Source: an uncultured Clostridia bacterium (GTDB taxonomy: Bacteria > Bacillota > Clostridia > TANB77 > CAG-508). From it: a DNA stretch of 64,000 nucleotides. The notes below the pieces were generated by a model. It did no database searches and was not told the DNA's origin. It worked only from the letters and a program-made list of their open reading frames with translations. The translations under genes and the position numbers were made by a program. The DNA lies in the NCBI GenBank assembly GCA_934120315.1, contig CAKOTX010000002.1, forward strand, positions 166,808 to 230,807, given 5' to 3'. Positions 1 to 9,204 of the stretch are shown in pieces; positions within the stretch are counted from its first letter, which is position 1, and the number at the start of each line of letters is the position of its first letter.

Positions 1-19
1 GAAGAGGAATGAATTTAAA

Positions 20-1243
20 ATGGCAAAAACAGGGTATTTTTCTGGTACATTTACCAAGATAAACAATTTGGTTTTAAGAAATGAAAAAATAAGAAATCTA
101 AAATCAATGTATTATTACATAGATGGAATTGGATTAAAATTTGTAAAAAAGCCAAAACAAGAACAAAATTCAAAAATCAAAGTTATAATTGTATATAATT
201 TATCACTTGGCGATGGAGCAATGTTTAATTGTGCATTAAAAAATATAAGAAAAATCTATCCAGAAGATAAATATGAATTAACAATAATTTGTCAAAAAGG
301 ATTGAATAAAATATATGAGGCAACAAACTTATTTGACTATGTATTAGCTTATAATTTTACTAAAAGTGCAGTTGATTTAAAAGAAAGAATGAACTTGTTC
401 AAAGAATTGAGAAAAAAGCAATATGATATTTTGCTAGATCCTATTGGAATTGAAGATTGTTCTACAAACATATTAGTTTCTAGAGTTATTTACAGTAAAG
501 AGAAAATAGGAATTATAAATTATGGTAGAAAAGTAGCCTGTTCAGAAAAAATTTATAGAAAAGTTTATAATAAAATTTTAGAATTAAATGATCCTAAAAT
601 GCATTTAATAGACCATTATTTTGAATTTTTTAATTTGTTAGGAAATTTAAATATAAAACCTGAATTTGTAAATTTACCTAGTGAGCCATTAAAAGAAAAA
701 ATAGATGAAGATTATTTTATTGTATACCCAAGTGCTAGTACAGAATATAAGAGGTGGCCAGTAGAAAGATTTGCAGAAATAACAAAACGAATTTATGAAA
801 GAACTAAAATTCCATTAGTTGTTTGTGGTACAAATGTGGATAGACAAACAAATGATGAATTGATAAATTTAATAAAAGATGATGTTAAATATATTGACAT
901 GACAGGAAAAACATCAATATTAGAATATATAGATTTAATAAAAAAATCAAAATTTGTTATTACAAATGATACTGGAATTTACCATGTGGCTGTGGTATCA
1001 GAAGTACCTGTATGTATAACAGCAGGAGCATATACTTATGACAGATATTTAACATACAAATTTAATGGGGCAGATAAGTATAAAAAGCCATATGTAGCAT
1101 GTGTAAAAATGGAATGTGCAAATTGTGATAACAGATGTATAAAAGCAAATGAATTAGAAAAGACTTGGCCATGCTTAGATGCAGTTACAGTTGATATGGC
1201 ATGGGAAAAAGTTAGCAATATGCTTGAAAATTTAAACCTTTGA
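20..1243 (+). CDS. Glycosyltransferase family 9 (heptosyltransferase-like), copy 1
   Basis: A 407-residue cytosolic protein. The N-terminal half carries a Rossmann-like core with a glycine turn (residues about 61-66, SLGDGA). The C-terminal half has the GT9 signature NDTG at residues 316-319, followed by a His-x-Ala loop. GT9 enzymes move a sugar from a nucleotide donor onto a surface glycan acceptor. A cysteine cluster near residues 361-375 (CxxC then C) and a later WPC suggest a metal or structural site that is not universal in GT9. The ATG has an upstream GAGGAAT element. The gene is 12 nt from a second GT9 gene and opens a surface-polysaccharide operon whose upstream part lies outside the window. 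The sugar and acceptor cannot be told from sequence. Confidence 0.8.
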   Translation: MAKTGYFSGTFTKINNLVLRNEKIRNLKSMYYYIDGIGLKFVKKPKQEQNSKIKVIIVYNLSLGDGAMFNCALKNIRKIYPEDKYELTIICQKGLNKIYEATNLFDYVLAYNFTKSAVDLKERMNLFKELRKKQYDILLDPIGIEDCSTNILVSRVIYSKEKIGIINYGRKVACSEKIYRKVYNKILELNDPKMHLIDHYFEFFNLLGNLNIKPEFVNLPSEPLKEKIDEDYFIVYPSASTEYKRWPVERFAEITKRIYERTKIPLVVCGTNVDRQTNDELINLIKDDVKYIDMTGKTSILEYIDLIKKSKFVITNDTGIYHVAVVSEVPVCITAGAYTYDRYLTYKFNGADKYKKPYVACVKMECANCDNRCIKANELEKTWPCLDAVTVDMAWEKVSNMLENLNL

Positions 1244-1255
1244 GAGGAATAAAAA

Positions 1256-2482
1256 ATGAAAAAAGAAAAACACGAAAATCAAGAACTATCAGAAAAGACA
1301 GCAATTCTAACCAAATTAAAATTAATAAATTTAGTTAAATATTTAGTATATTTTTTTGACAGAATAGTATGTTTATTTAGTGGAAAGAAAACTAAAAATG
1401 ATAGTACTAATAAGAAAAAAGTTTTAATATTAGCAAATTTAGGACTTGGTGATGCAATGAATTTCTTATCAGTTGCAGACAAGTATAGAAAAGCATATCC
1501 AAAAGAAGAGTTTGAAATAACATTATGGGTATCTAATCATTTGGATGAATTAATGAGAATGGAAACTGAATTTGATAAAGTAGAATTAGTTCCATTTAAT
1601 CAAATCACTACAGATATAAAGAAAAGAATAGCTTTAATTAAAAAGATTAGAGAGTACAGATATGACGCAGTTATTGATGTTATGGGAGCAACAGGTTGTA
1701 CACCAAGCATGTATTTAATGGCATCTTCAATTGCAAATGAAAAGATAACTATAATAAATAATGCATATTCAATTTGTCCTAAATTTTTCACTAAAAGAGT
1801 ATATACTAAATTAGTAGAAATAAATGATAAAAAAATAACTAACATAGAGTATTATCATTATTTGGTTAATGAGATATTAGGGATAAAAGATGATGAAATA
1901 AAATTTCATAAAGTCAAAGAAATAAAGTTAAATTTAGATTTACCAGAAGAATATTATATAGTATTTCCAAGTGCAAGTTTAGACAAGAAAAAATGGGAAT
2001 ATGAGAAATATGGTGAATTAATAGAAAAAATTTATGAAAAAACAAAATTACCTGTTGTATTTTGTGGTACAAATTCAGACTTAACAGATGTAAGTGAAGT
2101 AATTAAAAATATCAAAAATGCTAAATATATAAATTGTTTAGGAAAAAGTTCAGTAGTTGAATTTATAGAAATAATAAGAAGAGCCAAATTTGTAATAACA
2201 AATGATACTGGAGCATATCATATTGCATTAAGTCTTGAAGTACCTGTAAGCATTATAACAGGTGGATATACATATGATGGATTTGTGGCTTATAATTTTA
2301 AAAACAATAAATATAAAAAGCCATATATAGTAACAAACCAAAGAGAATGTTTTAATTGTAATAGCAATTGTAAGTATTTGGAAGATGGACAAGAAAAATG
2401 GCCATGCCTACACGCTGTTACTGTTGATTATGCTTGGAATATTGTTGAAAAAATGATAGATGATATACAAGATAAGCAATAG
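1256..2482 (+). CDS. Glycosyltransferase family 9 (heptosyltransferase-like), copy 2
   Basis: A 408-residue paralogue of the preceding gene, with the same architecture. The NLGLGDA glycine turn is near residue 62, the NDTG motif falls at the same position (316-319), and the C-terminal cysteine cluster and WPC-x-AVTVD segment are preserved. The N-terminus is basic and acidic, then hydrophobic, so peripheral membrane association is possible. The start is an ATG after GAGAGGAAT. Two adjacent GT9 paralogues suggest either two consecutive sugar transfers in one glycan or a duplication with changed specificity. The 3' end abuts the flippase gene, whose ribosome binding site starts right after this stop codon. 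Confidence 0.8.
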   Translation: MKKEKHENQELSEKTAILTKLKLINLVKYLVYFFDRIVCLFSGKKTKNDSTNKKKVLILANLGLGDAMNFLSVADKYRKAYPKEEFEITLWVSNHLDELMRMETEFDKVELVPFNQITTDIKKRIALIKKIREYRYDAVIDVMGATGCTPSMYLMASSIANEKITIINNAYSICPKFFTKRVYTKLVEINDKKITNIEYYHYLVNEILGIKDDEIKFHKVKEIKLNLDLPEEYYIVFPSASLDKKKWEYEKYGELIEKIYEKTKLPVVFCGTNSDLTDVSEVIKNIKNAKYINCLGKSSVVEFIEIIRRAKFVITNDTGAYHIALSLEVPVSIITGGYTYDGFVAYNFKNNKYKKPYIVTNQRECFNCNSNCKYLEDGQEKWPCLHAVTVDYAWNIVEKMIDDIQDKQ

Positions 2483-2495
2483 AGGAGGAAGAATA

Positions 2496-3950
2496 TTGGA
2501 AGAAACTAGAAAAGAAGATGGTAAAAAGACAGTAATATCTATGGTAACATATTTAATAGCTAATGTAATAGGAATGGCAGTATCATTAGTTGCATTACCA
2601 ATATTAACAAATTTACTTTCTACTGCTGAAATGGGAATTGCAACAAGTTTTATAACATTAAAAAATATAGTTACAATTATATTATTATTAGCAATGTATA
2701 TATCAATAGATAAAATGTATATTACTATAAAAGATTATAATGAAAGATATAAATATTTATCTTCTATTTACATATTTTCAAGTATTGTGGCAGTAGTAAT
2801 ATATCTTGTGTATCTTGTTTTTCAAGGACCAATCAATAAAATGCTAGGATTTAATACACCAATGATGACACTAATGTTTGTTATGTGTGTATTGATAAAT
2901 GGATGTACATTAATGGTTGCAAATTGGAATTTTTGCAATAAAGCAAAATACACATTTGCTTATAATTTATTGGCATCACCAATATCACAAATATTGTCAA
3001 TAGTTTTAGTTTTAATATTACCATCAGAAAAATATTTAGGAAGAATAATAGGAGTAGACTTTTTTAATATTACAATTGGAGTAATATGTGGAATTATTAT
3101 TTTACAAAAAGGTAAAGCAACTGTAAAAAAGGAATATGTAAAAGAAGGTTTACAAATAAGTTTACCTATGATACCACACTTATTATCACAAATCTTTTTA
3201 TCAAGTTGTGATTTGCTTATGATAAAAAGCATTTCAGGTGAATCGAGTGCAGGAATTTATAGTGTTGCATATACAATTGCAAACATTTTATATACAATTT
3301 CATTGCAAATATTTAAACCTTGGTCACCATGGGTGTATAGAAGAATAGAAAATAAAGAAACAGATTCAATAAAAGAAAATTCAAAATTGATAATGCATAT
3401 AGTTTGGATCTTTTGTATAGGAATATTTACAGTAGCACCAGAATTAATAAAATTATTTATTAATGCAGGATATGCAGAAGCTTCTGTAATAGTACCACCA
3501 ATATGTTTAGGAATCTTCTTCCAAATGATGTATACATTTTTCTATGATATAGAATATTATCATAAGAAAAATAAACAAATTGCATTATTTTCAGTTATTA
3601 CAGCAGTTATAAATATAGTATTAAATTATGTTGCAATACATATTTGGGGATATCAAGCAGCAGCATATACAACAATTATAAGTTATATGATTTTATGTGT
3701 TTTACATTATTTTGGAATGAAAAAAGTAGATAAAACACAATATTATGATTTAAAGACTTTAATTAGTTTAAGTGCGGTATTAATTATTATAACAATTGCA
3801 AATGTTGTATTTAATAATAGTATTTGGATTAGATATGCAATTTTACTTGGCAGTGGAATTTATATTTTAATTAGATATAAAGCATTGGTTATAAATATGT
3901 ATAATAATATATTAGAAAAAATTGCAGAGAGAAAAAAACAAAGCAATTAA
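2496..3950 (+). CDS. Wzx-type oligosaccharide flippase (MOP superfamily)
   Basis: About 484 residues with some 12-14 hydrophobic helices, typical of the polysaccharide transporter branch of the MOP exporters, which flip lipid-linked oligosaccharides across the membrane. I place the start at a TTG at 2496 because a clear AGGAGG lies 8-13 nt upstream. The longer reading frame from 2460 would overlap the previous gene by 23 nt and has no ribosome binding site. The C-terminus ends in a basic cytosolic tail. Its place after two glycosyltransferases and before GtrA/GalE/GtrB fits export of a surface glycan. The family is clear; the substrate is unknown. Confidence 0.8.
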   Translation: MEETRKEDGKKTVISMVTYLIANVIGMAVSLVALPILTNLLSTAEMGIATSFITLKNIVTIILLLAMYISIDKMYITIKDYNERYKYLSSIYIFSSIVAVVIYLVYLVFQGPINKMLGFNTPMMTLMFVMCVLINGCTLMVANWNFCNKAKYTFAYNLLASPISQILSIVLVLILPSEKYLGRIIGVDFFNITIGVICGIIILQKGKATVKKEYVKEGLQISLPMIPHLLSQIFLSSCDLLMIKSISGESSAGIYSVAYTIANILYTISLQIFKPWSPWVYRRIENKETDSIKENSKLIMHIVWIFCIGIFTVAPELIKLFINAGYAEASVIVPPICLGIFFQMMYTFFYDIEYYHKKNKQIALFSVITAVINIVLNYVAIHIWGYQAAAYTTIISYMILCVLHYFGMKKVDKTQYYDLKTLISLSAVLIIITIANVVFNNSIWIRYAILLGSGIYILIRYKALVINMYNNILEKIAERKKQSN

Positions 3951-3961
3951 AGGAGCAAGTG

Positions 3962-4381
3962 ATGGAAAAAATAAAAGAAATGTATTTGAAATATAAAGAA
4001 ATAATAAATTATTTGATATTTGGTGTATTAACAACAGTTGTTTCATTAGCAGTATATTATATTTGTGTATATACATTTTTAAATCCAGAAAATGTTGTAC
4101 AATTGCAAATTGCAAATATAATTTCTTGGTTAGCCGGTGTAGCATTTGCTTATGTTACAAATAGAAAATTTGTATTTGAGAGTAAAGAAGAAAATAAATT
4201 AAAAGAAGCAGGTAAATTTGTAACTTCAAGAATAACAACATTATTAATGGATATGGCAATAATGTTTATAGGAGTTACATTGTGTAAATTTAATGATAAG
4301 ATTATAAAATTAATATCACAAGTAGTAGTAATTGTAATGAATTATCTATTAAGTAAAATAATTGTATTTAAGAAAAAATAA
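3962..4381 (+). CDS. GtrA-like membrane protein
   Basis: About 139 residues with four hydrophobic helices. The conserved GtrA features are visible: an N-terminal [10 protein letters not shown] segment, then an N-x-K-F-V-F motif (NRKFVF) after the second helix. GtrA proteins are thought to help move an undecaprenyl-linked sugar across the membrane and are usually coupled to a GtrB glycosyltransferase, which is present here at 5426. A GTG at 3959 sits only three bases from the AGGAG element, so the ATG at 3962 is the better start. It is 11 nt downstream of the flippase gene, in the same operon. Confidence 0.78.
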   Translation: MEKIKEMYLKYKEIINYLIFGVLTTVVSLAVYYICVYTFLNPENVVQLQIANIISWLAGVAFAYVTNRKFVFESKEENKLKEAGKFVTSRITTLLMDMAIMFIGVTLCKFNDKIIKLISQVVVIVMNYLLSKIIVFKKK

Positions 4382-4400
4382 AAAGAAAGAAGGAATGAAG

Positions 4401-5408
4401 ATGTCAATATTAGTAACAGGGGGAGCAGGTTTTATAGGAAGCCATACTACTGTAGAATTATTAAAAGCAGGAAGAGAAATTGTTATGATAGATAATTTCT
4501 CAAATAGTAAGCCAGAAGTATTAGACAAAATCAAAAAAATAACAGGAAAAGATTTTAAGTTTTACGAAATAGATTATTTAGACAGAAAAGCATTAGAAAA
4601 GGTATTTGAAGAAAATAATATAGAAGCTGTACTAAATTTTGCAGGGTACAAAGCAGTAGGGGAATCTGTAAGAAAGCCACTAGAATATTATGAAAATAAT
4701 ATTTCTGGAGCAATAGTGCTATTAGAAACAATGAGAAAATATAATGTAAAGAAATTTATATTTAGTTCATCTGCAACAGTATATGGTGAACCAGAAAGAA
4801 TTCCTTTAACAGAAGATTGTAAAATAGGTGGAACAACAAATCCATATGGAACAACAAAATTATTTATAGAACAAATTTTACAAGATTTATATAAATCAGA
4901 TAATACTTGGGATATTGCAATATTAAGATACTTTAATCCAGTTGGAGCACATGAAAGTGGATTAATAGGAGAAGAACCACAAGGTATTCCTAATAATTTA
5001 ATGCCATATATAGTTAGAGTTGCTGCTGGTCAATTAGAACAATTGTCAGTATTTGGAAATGATTATAATACACCTGATGGAACAGGCGTTAGAGATTATA
5101 TACACGTTGTAGATTTAGCAAAAGGACATTTAAAAGCATTAGAAAAATTAGAAAAAGAAAAAACAGGAATGTATATATACAATTTAGGAACAGGAACAGG
5201 ATATAGTGTTTTAGATATGGTAAAGGCATTTGAAACAGCAACTGGAAAAGAAGTTAAATATAAAATTGTTGAGCGTAGAGCTGGAGATATTGCAACATGT
5301 TATTCAGACCCGGAAAAGGCTAAAAAGGAATTAGGATGGGAAGCTGAAAAAACATTAGAAGATATGTGTAAAGACTCATGGAAATATATACAAAATCAAA
5401 GCAAATAG
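4401..5408 (+). CDS. galE: UDP-glucose 4-epimerase
   Basis: A 335-residue short-chain dehydrogenase/reductase. The NAD-binding GxxGxxG motif is at residues 7-13 and the catalytic YxxxK at Tyr149-Lys153, preceded by a Ser-rich SSSATVYG segment. The length and the C-terminal [11 protein letters not shown] and [11 protein letters not shown] segments match bacterial GalE, which interconverts UDP-glucose and UDP-galactose (or the N-acetyl forms). The ATG at 4401 is chosen because AAGAAGGA ends about 7 nt before it; an in-frame ATG at 4395 is too close, and 4362 lies inside gtrA. In this operon it would supply UDP-galactose for the surface glycan. Confidence 0.92.
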   Translation: MSILVTGGAGFIGSHTTVELLKAGREIVMIDNFSNSKPEVLDKIKKITGKDFKFYEIDYLDRKALEKVFEENNIEAVLNFAGYKAVGESVRKPLEYYENNISGAIVLLETMRKYNVKKFIFSSSATVYGEPERIPLTEDCKIGGTTNPYGTTKLFIEQILQDLYKSDNTWDIAILRYFNPVGAHESGLIGEEPQGIPNNLMPYIVRVAAGQLEQLSVFGNDYNTPDGTGVRDYIHVVDLAKGHLKALEKLEKEKTGMYIYNLGTGTGYSVLDMVKAFETATGKEVKYKIVERRAGDIATCYSDPEKAKKELGWEAEKTLEDMCKDSWKYIQNQSK

Positions 5409-5425
5409 TTTAGAAAGGAAGAAAT

Positions 5426-6358
5426 ATGGAGAAAATATCAGTAGTAGTTTCTTGTTATAATGAGGAAAAAGCTTTACCATTATTTTATGAAGAAATGGAA
5501 AGAGTAAGAATACAGGACTTTGAGAACATTGCAGAATTTGAATACATATTTGTAAATGATGGTTCAAAAGATAAAACATTAGAAATAATGAAAAATTTAA
5601 GAGCCAAAGATGCTAAAGTTAGATATGTGTCTTTTTCAAGAAACTTTGGAAAAGAAGCGGCAATGCTAGCTGGACTTGAGGCATCAACAGGTGATTATGT
5701 AACATTAATGGATGCAGATTTGCAAGATCCGCCAGCATTGTTGAAGCAGATGTATGATGCGATAATTAATGAAGGATATGATTCAGTAGGAACAAGAAGA
5801 GTTACAAGAAAAGGTGAACCACCCATTAGAAGCTTTTTTGCAAGAATGTTTTACAAAATAATAAATAAGATGTCAGACATAGAAATGGTTGATGGAGCAA
5901 GAGATTATAGATTAATGAAAAGACAAGTAGTTGATGCAATTATCTCTTTAAAAGAATACAATAGATATTCAAAGGGGTTATTTAGCTTTGTAGGTTTTGA
6001 TACTAAATGGTTAGAATATGAAAATGTGGAAAGAGTTGCAGGAGAAACCAAATGGTCTTTTTGGAAATTGTTTAAATATGCGTTAGAAGGAATAACAGCA
6101 TTTTCAACAATGCCACTAATATTATCTTCTGTTCTTGGATTAATATTTTGTGTGGTAGCATTTATAGCAATTATTTTTATTATAGCAAGAACATTAATAT
6201 TTGGTGATCCAACATCAGGTTGGCCATCACTTGTATGCATTATAGTTTTTGTAAGTGGAATTCAACTATTTTCAATGGGAGTTATTGGACAATATTTATC
6301 AAAAACATATTTAGAAGTTAAAAAGAGACCAATTTATATAATAAAAGAAAAAACATAA
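5426..6358 (+). CDS. GtrB/DPMS-type glycosyltransferase family 2
   Basis: A 310-residue protein with an N-terminal GT-A domain: VVSCYNEE at residues 7-14, an FVNDGSKD segment, and DADLQDPP carrying the metal-binding aspartates. Two C-terminal transmembrane helices follow (about residues 230-255 and 270-290). This is the layout of GtrB and bacterial polyprenyl-phosphate glucosyltransferases, which load a sugar from UDP or GDP onto undecaprenyl phosphate. With the GtrA homologue two genes upstream it forms a likely glycan-modifying pair. The ATG follows AGAAAGGAAG. Confidence 0.85.
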   Translation: MEKISVVVSCYNEEKALPLFYEEMERVRIQDFENIAEFEYIFVNDGSKDKTLEIMKNLRAKDAKVRYVSFSRNFGKEAAMLAGLEASTGDYVTLMDADLQDPPALLKQMYDAIINEGYDSVGTRRVTRKGEPPIRSFFARMFYKIINKMSDIEMVDGARDYRLMKRQVVDAIISLKEYNRYSKGLFSFVGFDTKWLEYENVERVAGETKWSFWKLFKYALEGITAFSTMPLILSSVLGLIFCVVAFIAIIFIIARTLIFGDPTSGWPSLVCIIVFVSGIQLFSMGVIGQYLSKTYLEVKKRPIYIIKEKT

Positions 6359-6384
6359 AGTTTACTAGGAAAGGAATGTTAAAA

Positions 6385-7383
6385 ATGTTTAAATTTGGGT
6401 TAGGTCAAGATATTGGAATAGACTTGGGAACAGCAACAGTAATTGCATATGTAAAAGGAAAAGGTGTAGTTTTAAGAGAACCATCTGTTGTTGCTGTGGA
6501 TAGTAATACAAAAGAAGTTTTAGCAGTAGGGCAAGAAGCAAGGAGAATGCTTGGCAGAACGCCAGGAAACATAGTAGCAACAAGACCTTTAAGAGAAGGA
6601 GTAATTTCAGATTACACAGTAACTGAAAAAATGTTGAAATATTTTATAAATAAAATAAATGGAAAATCATTATTTGCACCAAGAACAATGATATGTATTC
6701 CATCAAGAGTAACAGAGGTAGAGAAAAAAGCTGTTATAGATGCGGCTACACAGGCAGGAGCTCGTAAAGTATTTTTAATTGAGGAACCAATTGCAGCTGC
6801 AATTGGAGCTGGAATAGATATAGCAAAACCATGTGGAAATATGGTTGTAGACATTGGTGGAGGGACAACAGATATTGCTGTTATATCTTTAGGAGGCTCA
6901 GTAGAAAGTACATCTTTAAAAGTAGCTGGTGATAAGTTTGACGAATATATTGTAAAATATATTAAGAGAAAACATAATATCATGATTGGTGAAAGAACTG
7001 CAGAAGATTTGAAAATCAATATTGGTTGTGTATATCCCAAAATACAAGATACTGAAATGGAAATTAGGGGAAGAGATTTGAGCTCAGGATTACCTAAAAA
7101 TGTAACAGTATATTCTAGTGAAATGTTAGAAGCATTGATTGAACCAGCAATGATGATTGTTGATGCAGTACATTCAGTTTTAGAAAAAACACCACCAGAA
7201 CTTGCAGCAGACATTAGCGACAGAGGAATTTATATGACAGGTGGAGGTTGTTTAGTTGATGGATTAGACAAGTTATTACAAGAAAAAACTGGAATAAATG
7301 TAATGATTGCAGATGATGCAGTATCATGTGTTGCTTTAGGAACTGGAAAAGCATTAGACAATTTAGATAAATTAGATAGATAA
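6385..7383 (+). CDS. mreB: Rod-shape protein MreB/Mbl (bacterial actin)
   Basis: A 332-residue actin-fold ATPase. Phosphate-1 loop IGIDLGTA, phosphate-2 DIGGGTTDIAVIS and adenosine-motif TGGGCLVDGL segments are visible. MreB forms membrane-bound filaments that guide lateral wall synthesis. I prefer the ATG at 6385: the AGGAAAGGA element ends at 6375, so the alternative ATG at 6376 would have no spacing. The N-terminal MFKFG start also matches the membrane-binding N-terminus of Mbl/MreB. It lies 17 nt after the GT2 gene without mreC or mreD, so it is probably an Mbl or MreBH-type paralogue in a polysaccharide operon. Confidence 0.9.
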   Translation: MFKFGLGQDIGIDLGTATVIAYVKGKGVVLREPSVVAVDSNTKEVLAVGQEARRMLGRTPGNIVATRPLREGVISDYTVTEKMLKYFINKINGKSLFAPRTMICIPSRVTEVEKKAVIDAATQAGARKVFLIEEPIAAAIGAGIDIAKPCGNMVVDIGGGTTDIAVISLGGSVESTSLKVAGDKFDEYIVKYIKRKHNIMIGERTAEDLKINIGCVYPKIQDTEMEIRGRDLSSGLPKNVTVYSSEMLEALIEPAMMIVDAVHSVLEKTPPELAADISDRGIYMTGGGCLVDGLDKLLQEKTGINVMIADDAVSCVALGTGKALDNLDKLDR

Positions 7384-7433
7384 ATATTGCAAAAACATAA
7401 GAAGTATATTAAAATAAAAATGAGGTGTTAAAA

Positions 7434-8849
7434 ATGAAGAGAAAAATTTCATTAATAATATTTTTATTAATAATAATGTTAGTAACAAATGTGTTTGCTG
7501 CAACAAAATCAGCTGATACAACAATGTCAATTGTAGAAGATAATGTATGCACAATTCAATTAGAGGAAAAGGCTTCATTTGAAAAAAAGATGATAAGCTA
7601 TGATTTAACTAAACATCAAGTAACAATACAATTAGATATAAAAAATGACGCAAAAGAAGTTATTCCATCTGGAGAAATGATGCTTGTAATAGATAGCTCA
7701 AGTAGCATGGATGAAATAGTTGAAGGAACAAAATCAAGAAAAGATTTGGTTTTACAATCAGCTAATAAATTAGTAGAGGACCTATTAAAAGCTAACCCAA
7801 CATCTTTAAAAATAGGGGTAGTTACATTTTCAACAGGAACAGAAAAAGATGATAATGGATATTTAATTACTGGAACAGAAAATGATGCACAAAAAGTATG
7901 TGATTTTACAAATGATGTAAAAACATTAACTAGTAAAATCTCTGCAATAGAAGGAACAGGACCATATACAAATTTGGATTCTGGATTAAAACTAGCACAA
8001 AAACAATTTTCAGATGATAAATCTAATAAATATGTAATTGTTTTAACAGACGGATTACCAAATTTAGCAGTAGGATATAATGATTTAGTTTCATATGAAG
8101 GTGAAACTGCAGTTATAACAGAAACAAAAAATACTTTAAAATCATTAAAAAATACAAATGTTATAACAATGTTAACAGGTATTTCTGATGAAGAAGCAAC
8201 ATTTAGAACAGATGGAACAAATACATATACATATGGTCAAATTATAGAAGAAGTTTTTGGAACAGAAGAAAACCCAACGATAGGAAAATTTTATAAAATT
8301 AGTGATAATGAAATAGAAAAAACAATAACAAGTGAAATTTATAATGATTTGTTACCAATAAACAATGAATTAAAAGATATTACTGTTGTAGATTATTTTC
8401 CACAATATATAGTTGATAATTTTAAAATGACTTATGTTGAAGGAACAGATACTAAAAATGTTTCAAGTGCAATTGATACAGAAACAAATAGTATTACTTG
8501 GAAACTATCTAAAGTAGCTCCAGGAGAAGAAGTAAAAATTCAATATGTACTAAAAACAAAAGATGAAATAGATGAAAAAATATTAGACCAAGTATTAGAT
8601 ACTAATCAAAAAATAGAAATTAATTATAAAGATTTTGATGAAAAAACTCAAACAAAATCATCAGAAGTTACTCCAAAAATAAAATTAACTAAAATTCCAG
8701 AAAAGCCAGTAACTCCTGAAGAACCAAAAGATCCGACAATTGCACCAGAACCAATTCCAAATGCAGGAACACCATTTATAATGATTGGTATGATAGCAAT
8801 GTTATTAGTTACAATATTCTTTGGAATAAAATCAAGAAAAATAAGATAA
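7434..8849 (+). CDS. Secreted, membrane- or wall-anchored von Willebrand factor A protein
   Basis: A 471-residue extracellular protein. A basic start and hydrophobic stretch with a VFA-type cleavage site (about residue 22) form the signal peptide. A vWA domain follows, with an intact MIDAS DxSxS at residues 87-91, later TDG, and a G-x-Y-T-N loop. A beta-rich domain (about 300-420), a Pro/Glu-rich spacer and a C-terminal hydrophobic helix with a basic tail follow. The motif before the helix is IPNAG (residues 441-445), like an LPxTG sorting signal but non-canonical. The start is the ATG at 7434, preceded by GAGGTG; a GTG in that element is not the start. It is the last gene before a strong terminator. 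The ligand is unknown. Confidence 0.75.
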   Translation: MKRKISLIIFLLIIMLVTNVFAATKSADTTMSIVEDNVCTIQLEEKASFEKKMISYDLTKHQVTIQLDIKNDAKEVIPSGEMMLVIDSSSSMDEIVEGTKSRKDLVLQSANKLVEDLLKANPTSLKIGVVTFSTGTEKDDNGYLITGTENDAQKVCDFTNDVKTLTSKISAIEGTGPYTNLDSGLKLAQKQFSDDKSNKYVIVLTDGLPNLAVGYNDLVSYEGETAVITETKNTLKSLKNTNVITMLTGISDEEATFRTDGTNTYTYGQIIEEVFGTEENPTIGKFYKISDNEIEKTITSEIYNDLLPINNELKDITVVDYFPQYIVDNFKMTYVEGTDTKNVSSAIDTETNSITWKLSKVAPGEEVKIQYVLKTKDEIDEKILDQVLDTNQKIEINYKDFDEKTQTKSSEVTPKIKLTKIPEKPVTPEEPKDPTIAPEPIPNAGTPFIMIGMIAMLLVTIFFGIKSRKIR

Positions 8850-8850
8850 A

Positions 8851-8877
8851 AGAAGCCTCCAAAAGGGGGCTTCTTTA
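8851..8877. terminator. Bidirectional rho-independent terminator
   Basis: A 10-bp GC-rich stem (AGAAGCCTCC with GGGGGCTTCT, one G-U) around an AAAA loop, followed by T-rich sequence; A-rich sequence on the other side lets it serve both strands. It ends the polysaccharide/vWA operon and, on the minus strand, the small gene at 8892-9008. Confidence 0.85.
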
Positions 8878-8891
8878 TATGTCTAAAGGAC

Positions 8892-9008
8892 TTAGCAACA
8901 TCCTCCTCTGTTACCACCGCAACAGCAGCAAATTAAAAGTATTAAGATGATTATCCAGCAGCAGTCATCACCGAAACCGAATCCACCACAACCTCTATTC
9001 TCTGGCAT
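8892..9008 (-). CDS. Tiny Cys/Gly-rich hydrophobic protein (38 residues)
   Basis: Found by reading the minus strand of the 350-nt gap before mutL. The ATG at 9008 follows a very strong AAAGGGGGG ribosome binding site, and the frame ends in TAA at 8892-8894. The product has a short polar, glycine-rich N-terminus, a hydrophobic core of eight Trp/Ile/Leu residues, two cysteine runs (CC, then CCCC) and a Gly/Arg/Cys tail (GGNRGGCC). This resembles the tiny Gly-rich transmembrane proteins of spore formers (YjcZ-like) in size and style only. It shares the bidirectional terminator downstream. The role is unknown; the ribosome binding site and terminator argue that it is real. Confidence 0.6.
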   Translation of the reverse strand: MPENRGCGGFGFGDDCCWIIILILLICCCCGGNRGGCC

Positions 9009-9204
9009 ATAAAACCCCCCTTTCAAAATACGATTATTAATTAAAGTGATTTTTTCTTTTGATAATATATAATATGGTTTTTATAAAAATGTGTTACAAT
9101 TTTTATAATCCTAAATTGTAGTGATTTTTACTCAAAAGTACTTGATAAAGAAAATGATAAATGATAAAATACAAAAGGAACAAAAGAACTATGGAGGAAT
9201 TAAG

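Noticed and set aside
2460..2495. ATG start for the flippase at 2460
   Set aside because: It overlaps the upstream gene and lacks a ribosome binding site; the TTG at 2496 is preceded by AGGAGG.
6612..7214. A 200-codon minus-strand frame inside mreB
   Set aside because: Antisense to a well-conserved gene, no ribosome binding site, and the composition of a reverse-frame shadow.
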